Assembly: GCA_905221605.1 (NCBI GenBank)
Contig: CAJNDS010002080.1
Span: forward strand, 1 to 57,500
Direction of reading: 5' to 3'
Length of the DNA stretch: 57,500 nucleotides
Source: Symbiodinium natans
Taxonomy: Eukaryota; Sar; Dinophyceae; Suessiales; Symbiodiniaceae
Each line of letters begins with the position of its first letter. The stretch's first letter is position 1. Shown here piece by piece: positions 30,852 through 41,980 of the stretch. A model generated the notes under the pieces. The model saw only the letters and a program-made list of their open reading frames with translations. It did not search any database and was not told where the DNA came from. Made by a program: the position numbers and the translations under genes.

Positions 30852-31120
30852 CTAAGGGATGCGGAGGCACATGAAGGCTGCAGTTTAGGGTTTAGGGTTT
30901 AGGGTTTAGGGTTTAGGGTTTAGGGTTTAGGGTTTAGGGCTAGGGTTTAGGGTTTAGGGTCTGGGGTTTGGGGTTTAGGGTTTAGGGTTTAGGGTTTAGG
31001 TTTAGGGTTTGGCGTGAGTTCTCTTGATGGTCCCTTGACTTGTTGGATCTTCCGTTATGGTACAGTCCCCAAGATATCAGCAACCCAAAAGCGGATCATA
31101 GTATAGAGAACTGAACACTC

Positions 31121-31222
31121 GACCCAAGAGGAACCTAGGAATTAAAAGGGTACCCCCTTTTGATTATAAGGGAATCTGAACCCCAAGACCCCAAGAAGAA
31201 GAATCAGGGGCGACTCCGGGTC
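31121..31222. mobile_element. Family F element with GACCC TIRs
   Basis: GACCCAAGAGGAACCTAGGA, AATTAAAAGGGTACCCCCTT, TTATAAGGGAATCTGAACCCC, ending GACTCCGGGTC. Confidence 0.65.
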
Positions 31223-31363
31223 CTAGATGAAGATGGTTTGTAGGGTTGACAGGGCACTGCGTGTAGATGTTGAAGGCATTTGCTGTTTAGGGTTTAGGGT
31301 TTAGGGTTTAGGGTTTAGGGTTTCCAGCTATGCACCTGCAATTCCGTCGATGTCCCAGGTCAT

Positions 31364-31530
31364 TTAGAAATGGTCGTAGCCCCACCCAGCGTGGTGCTTG
31401 AGGTTCACCTGGACGCTGTGCATCGGTGCCGGCGCTGGCGCTGCCGGCTGCAGGCGCCCGCTGTGCGCAGCCGCAGGCGCCTGTGCCGACTCGGCCGGGC
31501 CTGCAGCATCCGGACCTGGGCGGCGGCGAC
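31364..31530 (-). CDS. Terminal exon, Ala/Pro-rich linker
   Basis: Acceptor GAACTGCAAAG, then a long Ala/Pro/Gly segment (AQAPAAAHSGRLQPAAPAPA), then VQVNLKHHAGWGYDHF and TAA. Very high GC in all codon positions. All frames on both strands are open in the GC-rich middle, but this one has an acceptor and a plausible C-terminus. Confidence 0.45.
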
Positions 31531-31639
31531 CTTTGCAGTTCACCGCCCAAATATACCGAGGGAACTTGTGGAAACAACCCACTTGCAAAAGTTAAAAGAC
31601 TTAGGTCCCAAATCCTAGAACCCAAGTCCGATATTTGAA

Positions 31640-32510
31640 ACCCTAACCCCTATACCCCCAAACCTACACCCTATAAGCCCTAAGCAAGTCAGCTGTGCAC
31701 AATACCCTCCGAACCCTCGCAAAAGCGCCACACCCTAAAACCCCAATGCCCTAAACCCTAAACCCTAAACCCTAAACCCTCAACCCTAAACCCGGTACGC
31801 GCCCAAGGGCCCGACAATCCGAAGCCCTACACCCAAACCCTGACATGACCCAAAGACCTCTCACACCCTAAACCCCAAAACCACCCTGAACCCTAAACCC
31901 TAAACCCTAAACCCTAAACCCTAAACCCTAAACTTCCAAACCCTTAGCACAACCTCCGGTCTCTGGCCGGTCTTAGCCCCCCGGCACCCACGCTGGAGAG
32001 TCCGTGGGCCTTGGGATTCCATGCGTTGATGTGGCTTCAGATCTCCTTTTTTTGGTTTAGGGTTTAGGGTTTAGGGTTTAGGGTTTAGGGTTTAGGGTTT
32101 TTTTGGGGGGGGGGGCTGAGGGTTTAGGGGGCTTCAGGCTTCCTTATTCTTGGGGTTCAGCGATTTTGGGGACTGAGGGCTTAGAGGGCTTTATCTGGGT
32201 AATGCCTGGTTTTTGGAGCTTCCCTTATGAGAGTCTTAAAAGGGGTTTATAGGGCTTTCTCTTGGTAATGCCTGGTTTTTGGAGCTTCCCTTATAAGCTT
32301 AAAAGAGGCGTGTTCGAAGAGGCGTAGGGGGTCACAGCAAGTACCCGCCTGTCACCTTCCTTCATTTCAGGGCCCGGGCCGCCTTTAGGGGATTTAGGGT
32401 TTTCAGGATTCCTAGATCTTTAAAGCGTGCGGCTTTTAGGGCTTTTGGGGTTATAGGCTCTTTCCAAAGTTTATCGTCCTTGCGCAGACCTCATGGTTGC
32501 TCCATGTCTG
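31640..32510. other. Intron-like stretch with weak islands
   Basis: Weak minus islands at 31700-31750 (LLRGFGGYCAQL) and 31985-32055 (SEATSTHGIPRPTDSPAW, donor CAGC|GTGGGT). Otherwise telomeric repeats and the tandem duplication at 32187-32304. Confidence 0.35.
32187..32304. repeat. Tandem duplication in intron
   Basis: Two 55-bp units share GGTAATGCCTGGTTTTTGGA and GCTTCCCTTAT. They differ at a few bases. Confidence 0.85.
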
Positions 32511-32517
32511 TCCGAAT

Positions 32518-32992
32518 CTATCCTGCGTCTGTAGCTGTACTGAATGGGGCACTATACTGGCTTCGACGTTCCTTTGTCACATGGGAGCGATGTGGCCGAG
32601 GATGAAACAAGCCTGCTATTTGCGCAAGTACCCCAGAAAGTATATGATGATAACAATCCCTGTATTGCCCATATAAGGAAGAATATGTTGTTTTTTTGAG
32701 GGGGTTCTTCAGCAAAATAGCAAAAGCCACGAGAGCTCGGTATGGAGGTGGGTGGGGTTTAGACGGTCTGGAAACCTTAAGCCTCTTGCAAGCATGTCTG
32801 TCCACGGCCACTGCCTTTAGGGTTTAGGGTGTAGAGTTTAGGGCTGATGACTCTTCTCAGCACTCTTCGGTATCGGTTCAAACAAGCCGCTGTAATATCA
32901 AGCAGTTTAGGCCTGGGAGGATCGAGAAGGTAGAATCCCCAATCTAAACCCCTGTGCGCTACTCCGAAAGATAATGTTTCCGAGCGCTTCAA
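32518..32992 (-). CDS. Candidate coding block(s)
   Basis: Two overlapping minus frames: 32992-32780 (MKRSETLSFGVAHRGLDWGF, DITAACLNRYRRVLRRV) and 32811-32518 (KPHPPPYRALVAFAILLKNP, KKTTYSSLYGQYRDCYHHIL). Codon bias is mixed. Exon limits not resolved. Confidence 0.3.
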
Positions 32993-32999
32993 GGAAGAT

Positions 33000-33540
33000 C
33001 TCCTTTACTACCGAGAGCCCGTATACACCTTAAGCCCTACACCCCAAACTTGAAAAACCTAAAGCCCTAAGCTCTCACCTAAACCCTAAACCCTAAACCC
33101 TAAACCCTAAACCCTAAACCCTAAACCCTAAACCCTAAACCCTAAACCCTAAACCCTAAACCCTAAACCCTAAAGGCCAGAAGCCCTAAACCATGAATAT
33201 CTTCAAATTTCCCCCCCCTGCAAGATGAGCAAAACACCTCGTTAGGGGATAGGATTAGGGGGGGCCCTTGGGATATCGACCCTCTGAATAAGGTCCCTGT
33301 TTAAGAGAGCCAGAAGAGGGTTTAGAAGGGAAACGGAAAACCCTAAACCCTAAACCCTAAACCCTAAACCCTAAACCCTAAACCCTAAACCCTAAACCTT
33401 GAAACGCCCCCATCTCAACACAAACAACTAGACCCAAACCTCCCTCGACTCCAAAACCCTGAGCCTAGGGTTTAGGGTTTAGGGGTTTAGGGTTTAGGGT
33501 TTAGGGCCACACACGCACGTAACCACCCAAGACCAAAGCT
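33000..33540. other. Intron-like stretch
   Basis: CCCTAAA arrays at 33080-33176 and 33340-33400, and a short piece (GGCCCTTGGGATATCGACCC) resembling a family D end at 33266. No exon seen. Confidence 0.4.
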
Positions 33541-33544
33541 CCCT

Positions 33545-33636
33545 CCAAAAACGCCCCAAACATCGCCCAAGCTTGGCGCCATCATGCTGCGCGCTTCGGA
33601 GATCTCAGGGCACGCAGAGCAGATGGGGGTTTAGGG
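33545..33636 (-). CDS. Candidate exon
   Basis: The minus frame reads CPEISEARSMMAPSLGDVWG then VFGGSFGLGW, after a pyrimidine-rich run ending CCTGAG. The plus frame AWRHHAARFGDLRARRADGG is also open. Confidence 0.35.
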
Positions 33637-33687
33637 TTTAGGGTTTAGGGTTTAGGGTTTAGGGTTCAGGGATATTCCTGAATATCG

Positions 33688-33790
33688 GGGCTTCCGAAAA
33701 TAGGGGTACCCTTTTGGGGGGTCCCTTTTAAGGGGGTTCTATTCTGTTTGGGGTAGCAAAGGGGTAAGCCCTATTTCGGGAAATAGGCAG
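33688..33790. mobile_element. Family E element, inverted copy
   Basis: AATAGGGGTACCCTTTTGGG, GGGTCCCTTTTAAGGGGGTTC, TATTCTGTTTGGGGTA: the reverse complement of the 26130-26214 interior, diverged. Confidence 0.6.
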
Positions 33791-34131
33791 GTGGAGAAGA
33801 GTGCCCGAGAACCCTTATACAACCCTATGTAGCACCTCAAGCCCTGTAAGCCTTATCCTTTTCAACACTACATCACTACATTAGAATCTTCATGACGCTT
33901 CATTGGCCACAAACGCTAAACTCTGGAACCCTAAACTTCAAAACGTTCAGCCCTAAACTCGACACCCCGAAACTCCAAGACCCTCAGCCCCAAACCCGAA
34001 AACCGAAAACCCTAGGCTATGGTCATAGGCCCTAAACCCTAGGATGCTGGAAATTCCGGTGTGCTGGGCGGCTTGTCTTGAGGTTTGGGCAGGTCCGGGG
34101 AATTAGGGATTAGGGTTTAGGATTTAGGGTT

Positions 34132-34325
34132 ATAAATCTTGCACGGTACTGTAGCGCATGTGTTTCTTTCATGGGGTTGATATAGGATGGGTTTCGAGGA
34201 TACTGGTGGGGGTTCGGTAGGGAAACTGCGCGGGCGCGTACTTGGAGGCTTTTTTGAGGGTCTCCGGGATTGGGATGAGGAGTCTTTTGCGTAGCCCGAG
34301 GGAGTTGGAAGTTTGGGGTTTAGCG
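34132..34325 (-). CDS. Long candidate exon, Ser/Pro/Lys-rich
   Basis: The minus frame is open about 65 codons without an ATG: SGYAKDSSSQSRRPSKKPPS, TRPRSFPTEPPPVSSKPILY, QPHERNTCATVPC. Donor could be GTACC|GTGCAAG. Looks like a disordered segment. Confidence 0.42.
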
Positions 34326-34396
34326 TTCAGAGCTTGGTCTGACTTAGGGTTCAGATTTTCCAGGTTTTGGGTTTTAGGATGGGGCTAAGGGCTGGC

Positions 34397-34469
34397 ATTT
34401 TGGAAGGGCAGCGTGCGGTGGAACAGCTACATCGTGGCAGGTTACGTAGTCACCGGGTGGACCCCAGAA
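34397..34469 (-). CDS. Candidate exon
   Basis: Acceptor CTTAGGGGCTGCAG, frame FWGPPGDYVTCHDVAVPPHA then ALPKCQ. The plus strand frame (GSVRWNSYIVAGYVVTGW) is also open. Confidence 0.4.
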
Positions 34470-34809
34470 CTGCAGCCCCTAAGTAAAGAAGTATAGTGTT
34501 TAGGTTTAGGGTTCCATCAATTTAGTCGATAGACTTGCTCGGCAACTGAGCACGCTTAGGGCCTGTAACCAGAATTGGAATGTGTATTTGGGGTAATTTA
34601 GATTTAGACGATTGCAAGGAGGATGATCATGGTGACATACTTAGCCTCCGGTATACTCCATAGCCCGAAACTTTAAACCCAAAGATGTGCAGCCTTCCTG
34701 GCTAACGCACTCTGAAGCTCAAAAACCTGAAGGTTGTAAACCCTACCTGCCCTGAAACGTCTATAAGCCTGTAGCCCTGGCTTACCCTAAAGTGCCCTAA
34801 ACCATAAAC

Positions 34810-34894
34810 CCTTGGCAGATCGCCTCCTGCGCTCGGTTGCGTGGGGGTGGCTTCTCCTACCCAGGGCTCCAGAACAAGCGCGCTAGAGATCTTT
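34810..34894 (-). CDS. Candidate exon
   Basis: Acceptor CCCTAGTAG, frame KISSALVLEPWVGEATPTQP then SAGGDLPR, donor AAGG|GTTTATGG. 85 nt, ends in phase 0. Confidence 0.47.
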
Positions 34895-35347
34895 CTACTA
34901 GGGTTTAGGGTTGCAGGGGTTTAGGGTTTGGGGGGGTAGGGCTTAGGCTTTGATACGGTTGTTCGAAAGGCCCCTTAAGAGATGGACCGTTGGGAAAAGA
35001 GCCCCTCAAAAGCGGGGCTCTCACTAAAGAAAGGATACCCACCTGATGGCTCCGGTGGGGATTTTCAAGCACCACATGCGTGGTTTATGGTTTGGCGTTT
35101 AGGGTGTAGGGTTAGAGGTTTAGGCAGTGCCTTGGGGCTTTTTTGCGTTTATAGGGTTGGGGCCTTCCAACCTCCCAACCACCCCAGGACCTTATAAACA
35201 GCCCGAAAGCCTGACCTCTAAGCCGCACATCCCTAGGCTCCCAGACCTTCAGGGTTTAGGGTTTAGGGTTTAGGGTTTAGGGTTTAGGGTTTAACACTAA
35301 ACTCTCAAGGACAAACGAAGCCCCTGAATCCCAGACACTAAACACTC

Positions 35348-35446
35348 CTAAGATGGCCCTTAAGACCCTCTGAAAAAATATTCCTGAACATGTTTCCTCT
35401 TAAATCCAAAAAGGGAAAATATAAAATGTCCCAAGGGCCTACCTAG
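35348..35446 (-). mobile_element. Family D introner-like element
   Basis: About 85 percent similar by eye to the copy at 25950-26049. On the minus strand it starts CTAG|GTAGGCCC and ends GGGCCATCTTAG. Flanks show a weak AGTG-TAGT duplication. Confidence 0.7.
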
Positions 35447-35867
35447 ACTATCACTGCGAACCCTGCAAAACCCTGAGCACCAACACCCTGCCTTCATCTT
35501 AAGCCGCCAAGCCCGAATTGAAACCCATGTAAACCCTGCAAACCCTAGAAACCTCTAAACCCTACCAACACCCTAATCACCCTAAAAACCCTAAACGAAC
35601 ACCCTACCAAAACCCTGATCACAGCCAAAAACCTAAACCCTAGAAACCCTAAACCCCTACCAAAAACACTAATCACCCCAAAAACCACAAAAACCACAAA
35701 CCCCAAACCCTAAACCCCTCAAACCCTAAACCCCCCCAAACCCTAAACCCCGCAAACCCTCAACCCCGAAACCACAAACCCCGAAACCACAAATCCCTAA
35801 ACCCTAAACCCTAAAAGCCCTAAGCCCTAAGCCCTAAACCCTAAACCCCAAACCCTACACCCCAAAC

Positions 35868-35941
35868 CCTCCATGCAAGGATACTTAGGCAGATCTGGGT
35901 CGGCGTGCCTCCGCCGCTTGGAGATGGCGGCGGAGGAAGGC
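35868..35941 (-). CDS. Candidate basic exon
   Basis: Acceptor GCCGTGCCCAG, frame PSSAAISKRRRHADPDLPKY then PCME, donor GAGG|GTTTGGGG. Plus frame CLRRLEMAAEEGLGTALG is open but has no splice sites. Confidence 0.46.
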
Positions 35942-36060
35942 CTGGGCACGGCGTTGGGGGGTTTAGGGGTTTACGTTTTGGTAGGGTTTAGGAAGCTTTA
36001 GGGTTTAGGGTTTAGGGTTTAGGGTTTGGGTTTAGGGTTTAGGGTTTAGGGTGTAGGGTG

Positions 36061-36208
36061 TAGGGTTTAGGGGTTTAGGGGTTTAGGGGTTTAGGGGTTT
36101 AGGGGTTTAGGGGTTTAGGGGTTTAGGGGTTTAGGGGTTTAGGGGTTTAGGGGTTTAGGGGTTTAGGGGTTTAGGGGTTTAGGGGTTTAGGGGTTTAGGG
36201 GTTTAGGG
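36061..36208. repeat. TTTAGGGG array
   Basis: About 18 perfect eight-base units, abutting a seven-base array on the left. Confidence 0.93.
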
Positions 36209-36482
36209 GTTTGGGGTTGTACTTAAGAGATTTGAGGGGGTTTAGGTTTTGTAGGGTTTAGGAAGCTTAAGGGTTGTACTTAGGAGATTCGGGGGGATTT
36301 TGGGGGCTTCGGGGGCTTTCTGTGCTTTGGGGGTCTTTGGGCGGGGGTTTTGGGCTTTGGGGTTGCAGGGTTTGGGGGCTTTTTAAGGTTTGGGTAGTTT
36401 GGGGGGGGGGCACCCTACACCCCTGCCAAAACCAAAAAAACCCTAAACCACAAACCCTATGCCAGGGACATTCGCCTTTTCT

Positions 36483-37967
36483 CTATTCTCCGGTGAAGGC
36501 GGCCAGGGAGCTCATAGGATCCCAAGGGGAAATCTCCCCCCAACAAGGTTATAGGGTTTAGGGTTATAGGGTATAGGGCTTAGGGTTTAGGGTTATGGGG
36601 TTTAGGGTTTAGGGTTCGGGGTCTAGGGTTTAGGGTTCAGGGTTCAGGGTTTAGGGTTTAGGGTTTCGGGTTATAGGTCAAGTGGATGGGGGTCCTACTC
36701 TCAGAGCTTGGTTCTGGGGTTCGGGTTCTCAGGCTTTAGGGCATAGGCTCGTGGGGGTTCGGGGTTTCGGGACGACGTATCTGTGTGGGGTTTGGGTTTA
36801 GGGTTTAGGGTTTAGGGTTTAGGGTTTAGGGTTTAGGGTTTAGGGTTTAGGGTTTAGGGTTTAGGGTTTAGGGTTTAGGGTTTAGGGTTTAGGGTTTAGG
36901 GTTTAAGGTTTAGGGTTTAGGGTTTAGGGTTTAGGGACTTGGGGGCAGCCCTTGGGACGCTATGAGGAGTTGAAGACACTTTGGTCTGTTGTTTGGCAGG
37001 ACTCTGTCCAAGCTTCTTAAGACTCAGCACGTTTCAGGGCGGTGACCGCACGAGCTTGCGTTGAAACCATGGCCCTTTCCTTTGCAACTTAGGCTTTAGA
37101 CTTCGAGGTTAGGGTCTAGCTGGTACATAAGCACTGAAAGGAGTTGTCTGAGCGGAAAAGGTTTCACCTTTGGATTTGCAAGGAGGTTGATCCTTACCCA
37201 GAAAGGTGACCTACTTAGCTCCCGGGTGTCTTGGGCCCAAAGAATCTCAGGGATTCGGGTTGACAGAAGGCTTCCCTATCGCGGCGCTACAAGATGAGAT
37301 AAGGGCCTGTCACTTAGAATGGGTATCATTGTGTAGGTTCATTTCTACATATAACACGAGGTACGTATTCAGGCTCCGGTACTAAACTGGAGAACCCTGA
37401 CCTCAATATCGGCCGTTATTTAGTTAGGCTCCTGAACCCCAAACGCCCAAACCCCCAAACACTAAACCCTAAACTCCAAACCCCAAACCGTGAAACCCTC
37501 AATCCCTAAACCCCTAAACCCTAAACCCTAAACCCCTAAAGCCCCAAACCCTAAACCCTAAACCCCTAAAGCCCCAAACCCTAAACCCTAAACCCAAAAC
37601 CCCAAACCCTAAACCCTAAACCCCCCCTGCGTTGCAATCTCGCGGGTGCTGCGACTCTTGCGCAGCGGCTGTCGCCCGGCTCCGAAGAGGCCCGCACCGA
37701 GCAGAAATGGGCGAAGGCCCTTGAGAAACCGGGCTAAGGGTTTAGGGTTTAGGGTTTAGGGTTTAGGGTGTGGGGCTTAGGGCTTTAGGTCGAGGAGCTG
37801 GGCCGGGGTTTTAAGGTGAACCCTGAAACCCTGATCTAAACCCTAAACCCTAAACCCTAAACCCTAAACCCTAAACCCTAAACCCTAAACCCTAAACCCT
37901 AAACCCTAAACCCTAAACTAAACCCTACCAAGACTTGCTCATCCGGCGTCCGGGCTCGGAGCCCCAT
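36483..37967 (-). CDS. Small five-exon gene, 100 aa, function unknown
   Basis: Exons 37929-37967 (ATG), 37622-37729, 37198-37245, 36959-37015, 36483-36533 (TAG). All lengths are multiples of three and all joins are phase 0, summing to 303 nt. The ATG follows the acceptor AAATAG, so this may be the first exon carrying a trans-splice site. It could equally be internal. Donors are GTAGGG, GTTTAGGG, GTAAGG and GTCCCA. The acceptors before 37245 and 37729 have good pyrimidine tracts. The product begins MGLRARTPDEQVL, has a Gly/Leu stretch (PFLLGAGLFGAG), a basic segment (PLRKSRSTRE), and ends SPWDPMSSLAAFTGE. No known domain is visible. The plus strand is also open over parts of 37100-37300, so transcript evidence is needed to settle the strand. 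Confidence 0.5.
36790..36938. repeat. TTTAGGG array
   Basis: About 20 units, one TTTAAGG variant. Confidence 0.93.
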
Positions 37968-38468
37968 GCTATTTGCATGCACGAGCACAGAAGACTGGTG
38001 AAGCCATGGAAACTGTTATTTTGCTATCCTTCTCACTGCATACAAAGTAATTAATTTATGTGTGTATATATATATATATTCCTTAAAGAAACAAATCATA
38101 ATTCTATACATTTAAACAGACATATACCTATATATCAAAAGATGAGTACTGCTAGTATAATGTTCTTTGCTGGGCTGGTAGGGTCCAGGGCTAAGGGCCT
38201 AAACGGCTTAGGGGTGTCGGCTGAATTCAGGTACCCTGACAGAAACCGAACGAGGCCCCTAATCTCCAAAGACATCCCACATGAAGATTTTGGGTTTGGG
38301 TTTAGGGTTCATATAGGGTTCGTGGTATAGGGTACAGGATTTAGGGTATGGACAGCCTACAACAACCTCATACCTGAACCCGGAATCTCAATAAGCCCCG
38401 AGCTCTACACCCTCAAACCTCAACCCTGCAAGCCCCAAACCCTAAACCCTTAACCCTAAACCCTAAAC

Positions 38469-38548
38469 TGCAAGCGGCACTGTGCCTTGCCCGTTAGAGT
38501 TGTCTTGTTTTTGTCTGGTTCTCTTTGCGGTGCCGGGTTTGAAGTCGT
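38469..38548 (-). CDS. Candidate exon
   Basis: Acceptor ACTTCATATAG, frame DFKPGTAKRTRQKQDNSNGQ then GTVPLA, donor GCA|GTTTAGGG. Exactly 80 nt, ending in phase 0. Lies upstream of the 100-aa gene and may belong to the preceding gene. Confidence 0.55.
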
Positions 38549-38970
38549 CTATATGAAGTTTAGGGTTTAGGGTTTAGGGTTTAGGTTTTAGGGTTTGTAT
38601 TTCTTGTACCCCCAAAAGGACACCCAATGTATGCACTCACCAATATCCAAGAGGAACCTTAGATACACTCACCAAAAAAACCCAAAACCCTAAACCCTAA
38701 ACCCTCATATAGATTTTGGGTTTAGGGCACTTTGGGTTTCTAGGGCACCCTGAACCCCGAAGACGTATGCCTCATACCCGAAAGAACTACTACATGTTGA
38801 GGGTCCTCAACCCTACCTAGCCCTAAACCCTAAACCCTAAACCCCAAACCCTGAACCCCAAACCCTAAACCCCAAACCCTAAACCCCAAACCCTAAACCC
38901 AATAACCCCTATAAACCCTAAACCCCCTGTAAAAGACAGGCCTGCGAAGACCTGAGGCCTCAAAGCACAC

Positions 38971-39028
38971 CTGACATCTGCGCCCAATCACTTCGCCGCC
39001 GCGCATTCCGTGTCCCGCAGGCTCTTCT
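38971..39028 (-). CDS. Candidate exon
   Basis: The minus frame reads EEPAGHGMRGGEVIGRRCQ to donor TCAG|GTGTGC. Two other minus frames are open and short. Confidence 0.33.
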
Positions 39029-39097
39029 GGGTGGCCGGTTTGGGGTTTAGGGTTTAGGGTCTAGCGGGTTTAGGGTTTAGGGATTAGGGTTTAGGGT

Positions 39098-39340
39098 TTA
39101 GGATTCAGGGTGGTATAGCTGGGACTGGCGTATTATTCTTTGGGCTGACTGCCTCTCTTGTTTCGATTGAACTGGCTCAAACACCTGAAAGTTGCAAAGC
39201 CAAACTCTGAATTGGAGCCGAATCATAAAGATGCTTCCTGCTTCGGCGTACATCCTCATGACGTCCAACATCTGGACCCCAAACCGTGTAAACCCGACAA
39301 GCACAACAACCTCAAGCAAGTCCAAACAAAAATCCGAAAC
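39098..39340. CDS. Coding block open on both strands
   Basis: Minus: LVGFTRFGVQMLDVMRMYAE, AGSIFMIRLQFRVWLCNFQV, with donor CAG|GTGTTT and a stop at 39098. Plus: LNWLKHLKVAKPNSELEPNH, KDASCFGVHPHDVQHLDPKP. Both exceed 60 codons, so strand cannot be chosen from sequence alone. Confidence 0.33.
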
Positions 39341-39873
39341 CCTAAACCCTGATCCCGAAACCCTAAACCCTAAACCGCCCAAGCCCGAGGCCCTTACACC
39401 CATGTCCCAGGTGACTTGTCCAGCTTCTGTGGGAATCAGAAAGGACAAGAATCCTCAACCCTTAAACCCTAAACTATACCCCAAACCCGAAACCCCTGAA
39501 TCCCAAACCCTAAACCCTAAACCCCATAGGCCTCAAAACCCTTAACACTAAAACTCCAGAGCCCCAACACCCCCAAGCCCCAATAAGCCTCGAAAGCCCG
39601 ACCAGTCTGTTAGGTGGCAAGTCATCAGTGCATGTGCTGCACTCTAAACCTAAACACCAAAACCCTAAACCCTAAACCCCCTAAACCCGAAACCCTCGAC
39701 CCCCCAAAACCCCAACAAACCGCCAGTCCCAAACCCTAAACCCTTAATCCTAAACCCTAGTCCCCTAAAACCCCGAACCCCAAACCCCAAACCCTAAACC
39801 CCAAACCCCAAACCCTAAACCCTAGACCCTAAACCCTAAACCCTAGACCCTAAACCCTAAAGCCAAATCCTAC

Positions 39874-39939
39874 TTTCCAAAGCCCTGCGTCAGGGGCCTT
39901 GTGCAAGCTTGGAGGGATCTTGGCCTCAAGCCAGGCTGC
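39874..39939 (-). CDS. Candidate exon
   Basis: Acceptor AAAGCCCTGAGAG, frame AAWLEAKIPPSLHKAPDAGL then WK, donor AAA|GTAGGA. 22 codons, phase 0 to 0. Confidence 0.52.
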
Positions 39940-39944
39940 CTCTC

Positions 39945-40890
39945 AGGGCTTTTAGTGGGCTGTTGGGCTTGGCGGCTTTTCGAGGGTTTATGGGGTTTAT
40001 GGGGTTTATAGGGTTTATAGGGTTTATAAGGTTTGTAGGGTTTGTAGGGCTTATAGGGCTTATGGTTTTCTAGGTTTCTTGCTGCGCTTCAGAGAGTATG
40101 GGGTGTAGTGGAGGGTTTGAACGCTTGAGGTTGTTTAGGGTTTAGCAAGTACTGGTGCTTATCAGGTTTCTTCCGAGAGTTTCAAGGCATAGGGTATCGT
40201 ATTAGGGCGAAGGGTTTCGTTGCAAAGCTTTAGGGCTTGGATGCTTTGTCGGGTTTGGGCTGTAGGGTTTAAAAGGACTTGTGGGGTTGTCTTGGTGCTG
40301 CAAGGCTTTAAAGTACGTACGTTCTTAAGCTCATATCGCCCAAGAAGGCTAAGGATCTCAGCTTACAGTACAGAACCACCAAGGCTTACAAGGTTGTTGG
40401 GGTGTATCGAGCTTGGGGTTTATCAGGTATGAGTCGGGCATGAGTATGAGGCTTAGATGGTCGGGTCTTAATTTTGCAGTGTCCTTTTTGCACCCCTGCT
40501 CCAAAAAACAGAGCAACATTTTTCAGAACTGACCATAGAGGGTGCGCGTGCCAGGAACTACAACTTTGTCGTGAAGCAATCAAACTGTTGTGGGGCTCTT
40601 GAAGGAGGCGTGTCCAAACAAGTCGGTAACCCCGCTAAGCCCTAAACTCTAAGCCTAACCCTGAATCCTAAACCTGACCACCCCTTTCCAAAACCCTCGA
40701 ACCACAAAAAAGGCGAGCTTTGGACATTGAGTGGTGTGTTGGAACTCTCCCCCTCTCCCCCCCCCCCCCGCCCCCACCGATTTCAACTCCAGATATCCGA
40801 CACCTGAAACCCGAAACCCTGAACCCCAAACCCTAAACCCTGAGCCCAGACCCAGAGGCTAGACCCTAAACCCTAAACTCCCACCCTGCC
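39945..40890. other. Long intron-like stretch
   Basis: Degenerate GGGTTTATA repeats, repeat C remnant, homopolymer C tract at 40750-40770. A minus frame at 40386-40583 (SCSSWHAHPLWSVLKNVALF) is open but has no clear splice sites. Confidence 0.35.
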
Positions 40891-40894
40891 TTCT

Positions 40895-41011
40895 TAGACC
40901 GTACCCACCCTTTTCTAGGCATTGGTTCGCGTTCCAAGCGGCCTTGCTGAGTTGGAGGGTGGAGTAGTCTGGTACCTGGGCCGGAGCCTGGAGGCAACAC
41001 GCAGAGCTTAC
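40895..41011. CDS. Candidate exon, strand undecided
   Basis: The plus strand has a strong acceptor (ACCCTTTTCTAG) then LVRVPSGLAELEGGVVWYLG, donor TACG|GTTTAGGG. The minus strand is open 45 codons (GTRLLHPPTQQGRLEREPMP) with donor CAGG|GTGGGAG. Strongest case in the window for a plus-strand exon. Confidence 0.38.
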
Positions 41012-41409
41012 GGTTTAGGGTCAGGGCTTAGGGTTTAATAGGGTTTAATAGGGTTTAATAGGGTTGTTAATAGGGTTTATAGGGTTTGTAGGGTTTATAG
41101 GGTTTATAGGGTTGTGAATAGGGCTTGCAGGGTTTATAGGGTTTATGGGATTTGCGGGAGTTAGGGTTGAGGGTGTCAGGGTTTCAGGGCTTGTAGGGTT
41201 GAGGGTTTAACTCAGGCTTTCAGGCCTCTGGATGGTTGCTGCTGCAGGTGTTTTCAGGGCTTTGTGATTCTAGGCTTTGGGGTTTTCGGGCTTCTGGTTG
41301 TTGTTTTTGTTGTTTCTGAGGGTTTATAGGATGTAGGGTTTAGGGTTTTGCGATTCTAGTCCTAAACCCTAAACCCTAAACCCTAAACCCTAAACCCTAA
41401 ACCCTAAAC

Positions 41410-41506
41410 CTTGAAGCCCCACCATCATCCTTATCCACTCTACCTGGCGCGAGCTTCTGAACTTGGCAATCCTTCCGGTCCAGGGCTAAATGCGGGCTTC
41501 TCATGA
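41410..41506 (-). CDS. Candidate exon
   Basis: Acceptor GGGTTCGAAAG, frame MRSPHLALDRKDCQVQKLAP then GRVDKDDGGAS, donor CAAG|GTTTAGGG. Confidence 0.5.
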
Positions 41507-41789
41507 CTTTCGAACCCTAAACCCTAAACCCTAAACCCTAAACCCTAAACCCTAAACCCCAAACCCTAAACCCTAAACCCTAAACCCTAAACCCTAAACC
41601 CTAAACCCTAACCCTAAATGCTGAACTTCAGGGCTGACAAGATGTGGCCATTGGGCGGGTTTAGGGTTTAGGGTTTAGGGTTTGGGGTTTGGGGTTTGGG
41701 GTTTAGGGTTTAGGGTTTAGGGTTTAGGGTTTGGGGTTTGGGGTTTAGGGTTTAGGGTTTGGGGTTTGGGGTTTGGGGTTTGGGGTTCA

Positions 41790-41980
41790 GGCGACCTTTC
41801 TCAGCCCGATGGAAGTTGCTTGCATGTTCAACTTTGCTAGAAGCACTTGACATCCAAAGCATCAAGTTCATCTTGGTAAACCCTTCAAAAACGTTGCACC
41901 CTGAACCCCAAGCCCGGCACAGCCCCGCCTTGCTCCCAGAAAGCATCCACTCAAACCAACTTCTGCGGAAGTTCTCGGAC
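41790..41980 (-). CDS. Candidate coding block
   Basis: The minus frame reads RRSWFEWMLSGSKAGLCRAW, NLMLWMSSASSKVEHASNFH, donor AAAG|GTCGCC. The plus frame is open over 100 codons, with donor CTTG|GTAAAC. Strand unsure. Confidence 0.33.

Noticed and set aside
36274-36561. 95-codon plus ORF
   Set aside because: First half is G-rich degenerate repeat (Gly/Trp/Leu), and the second half is antisense to the 36483-36533 exon region.
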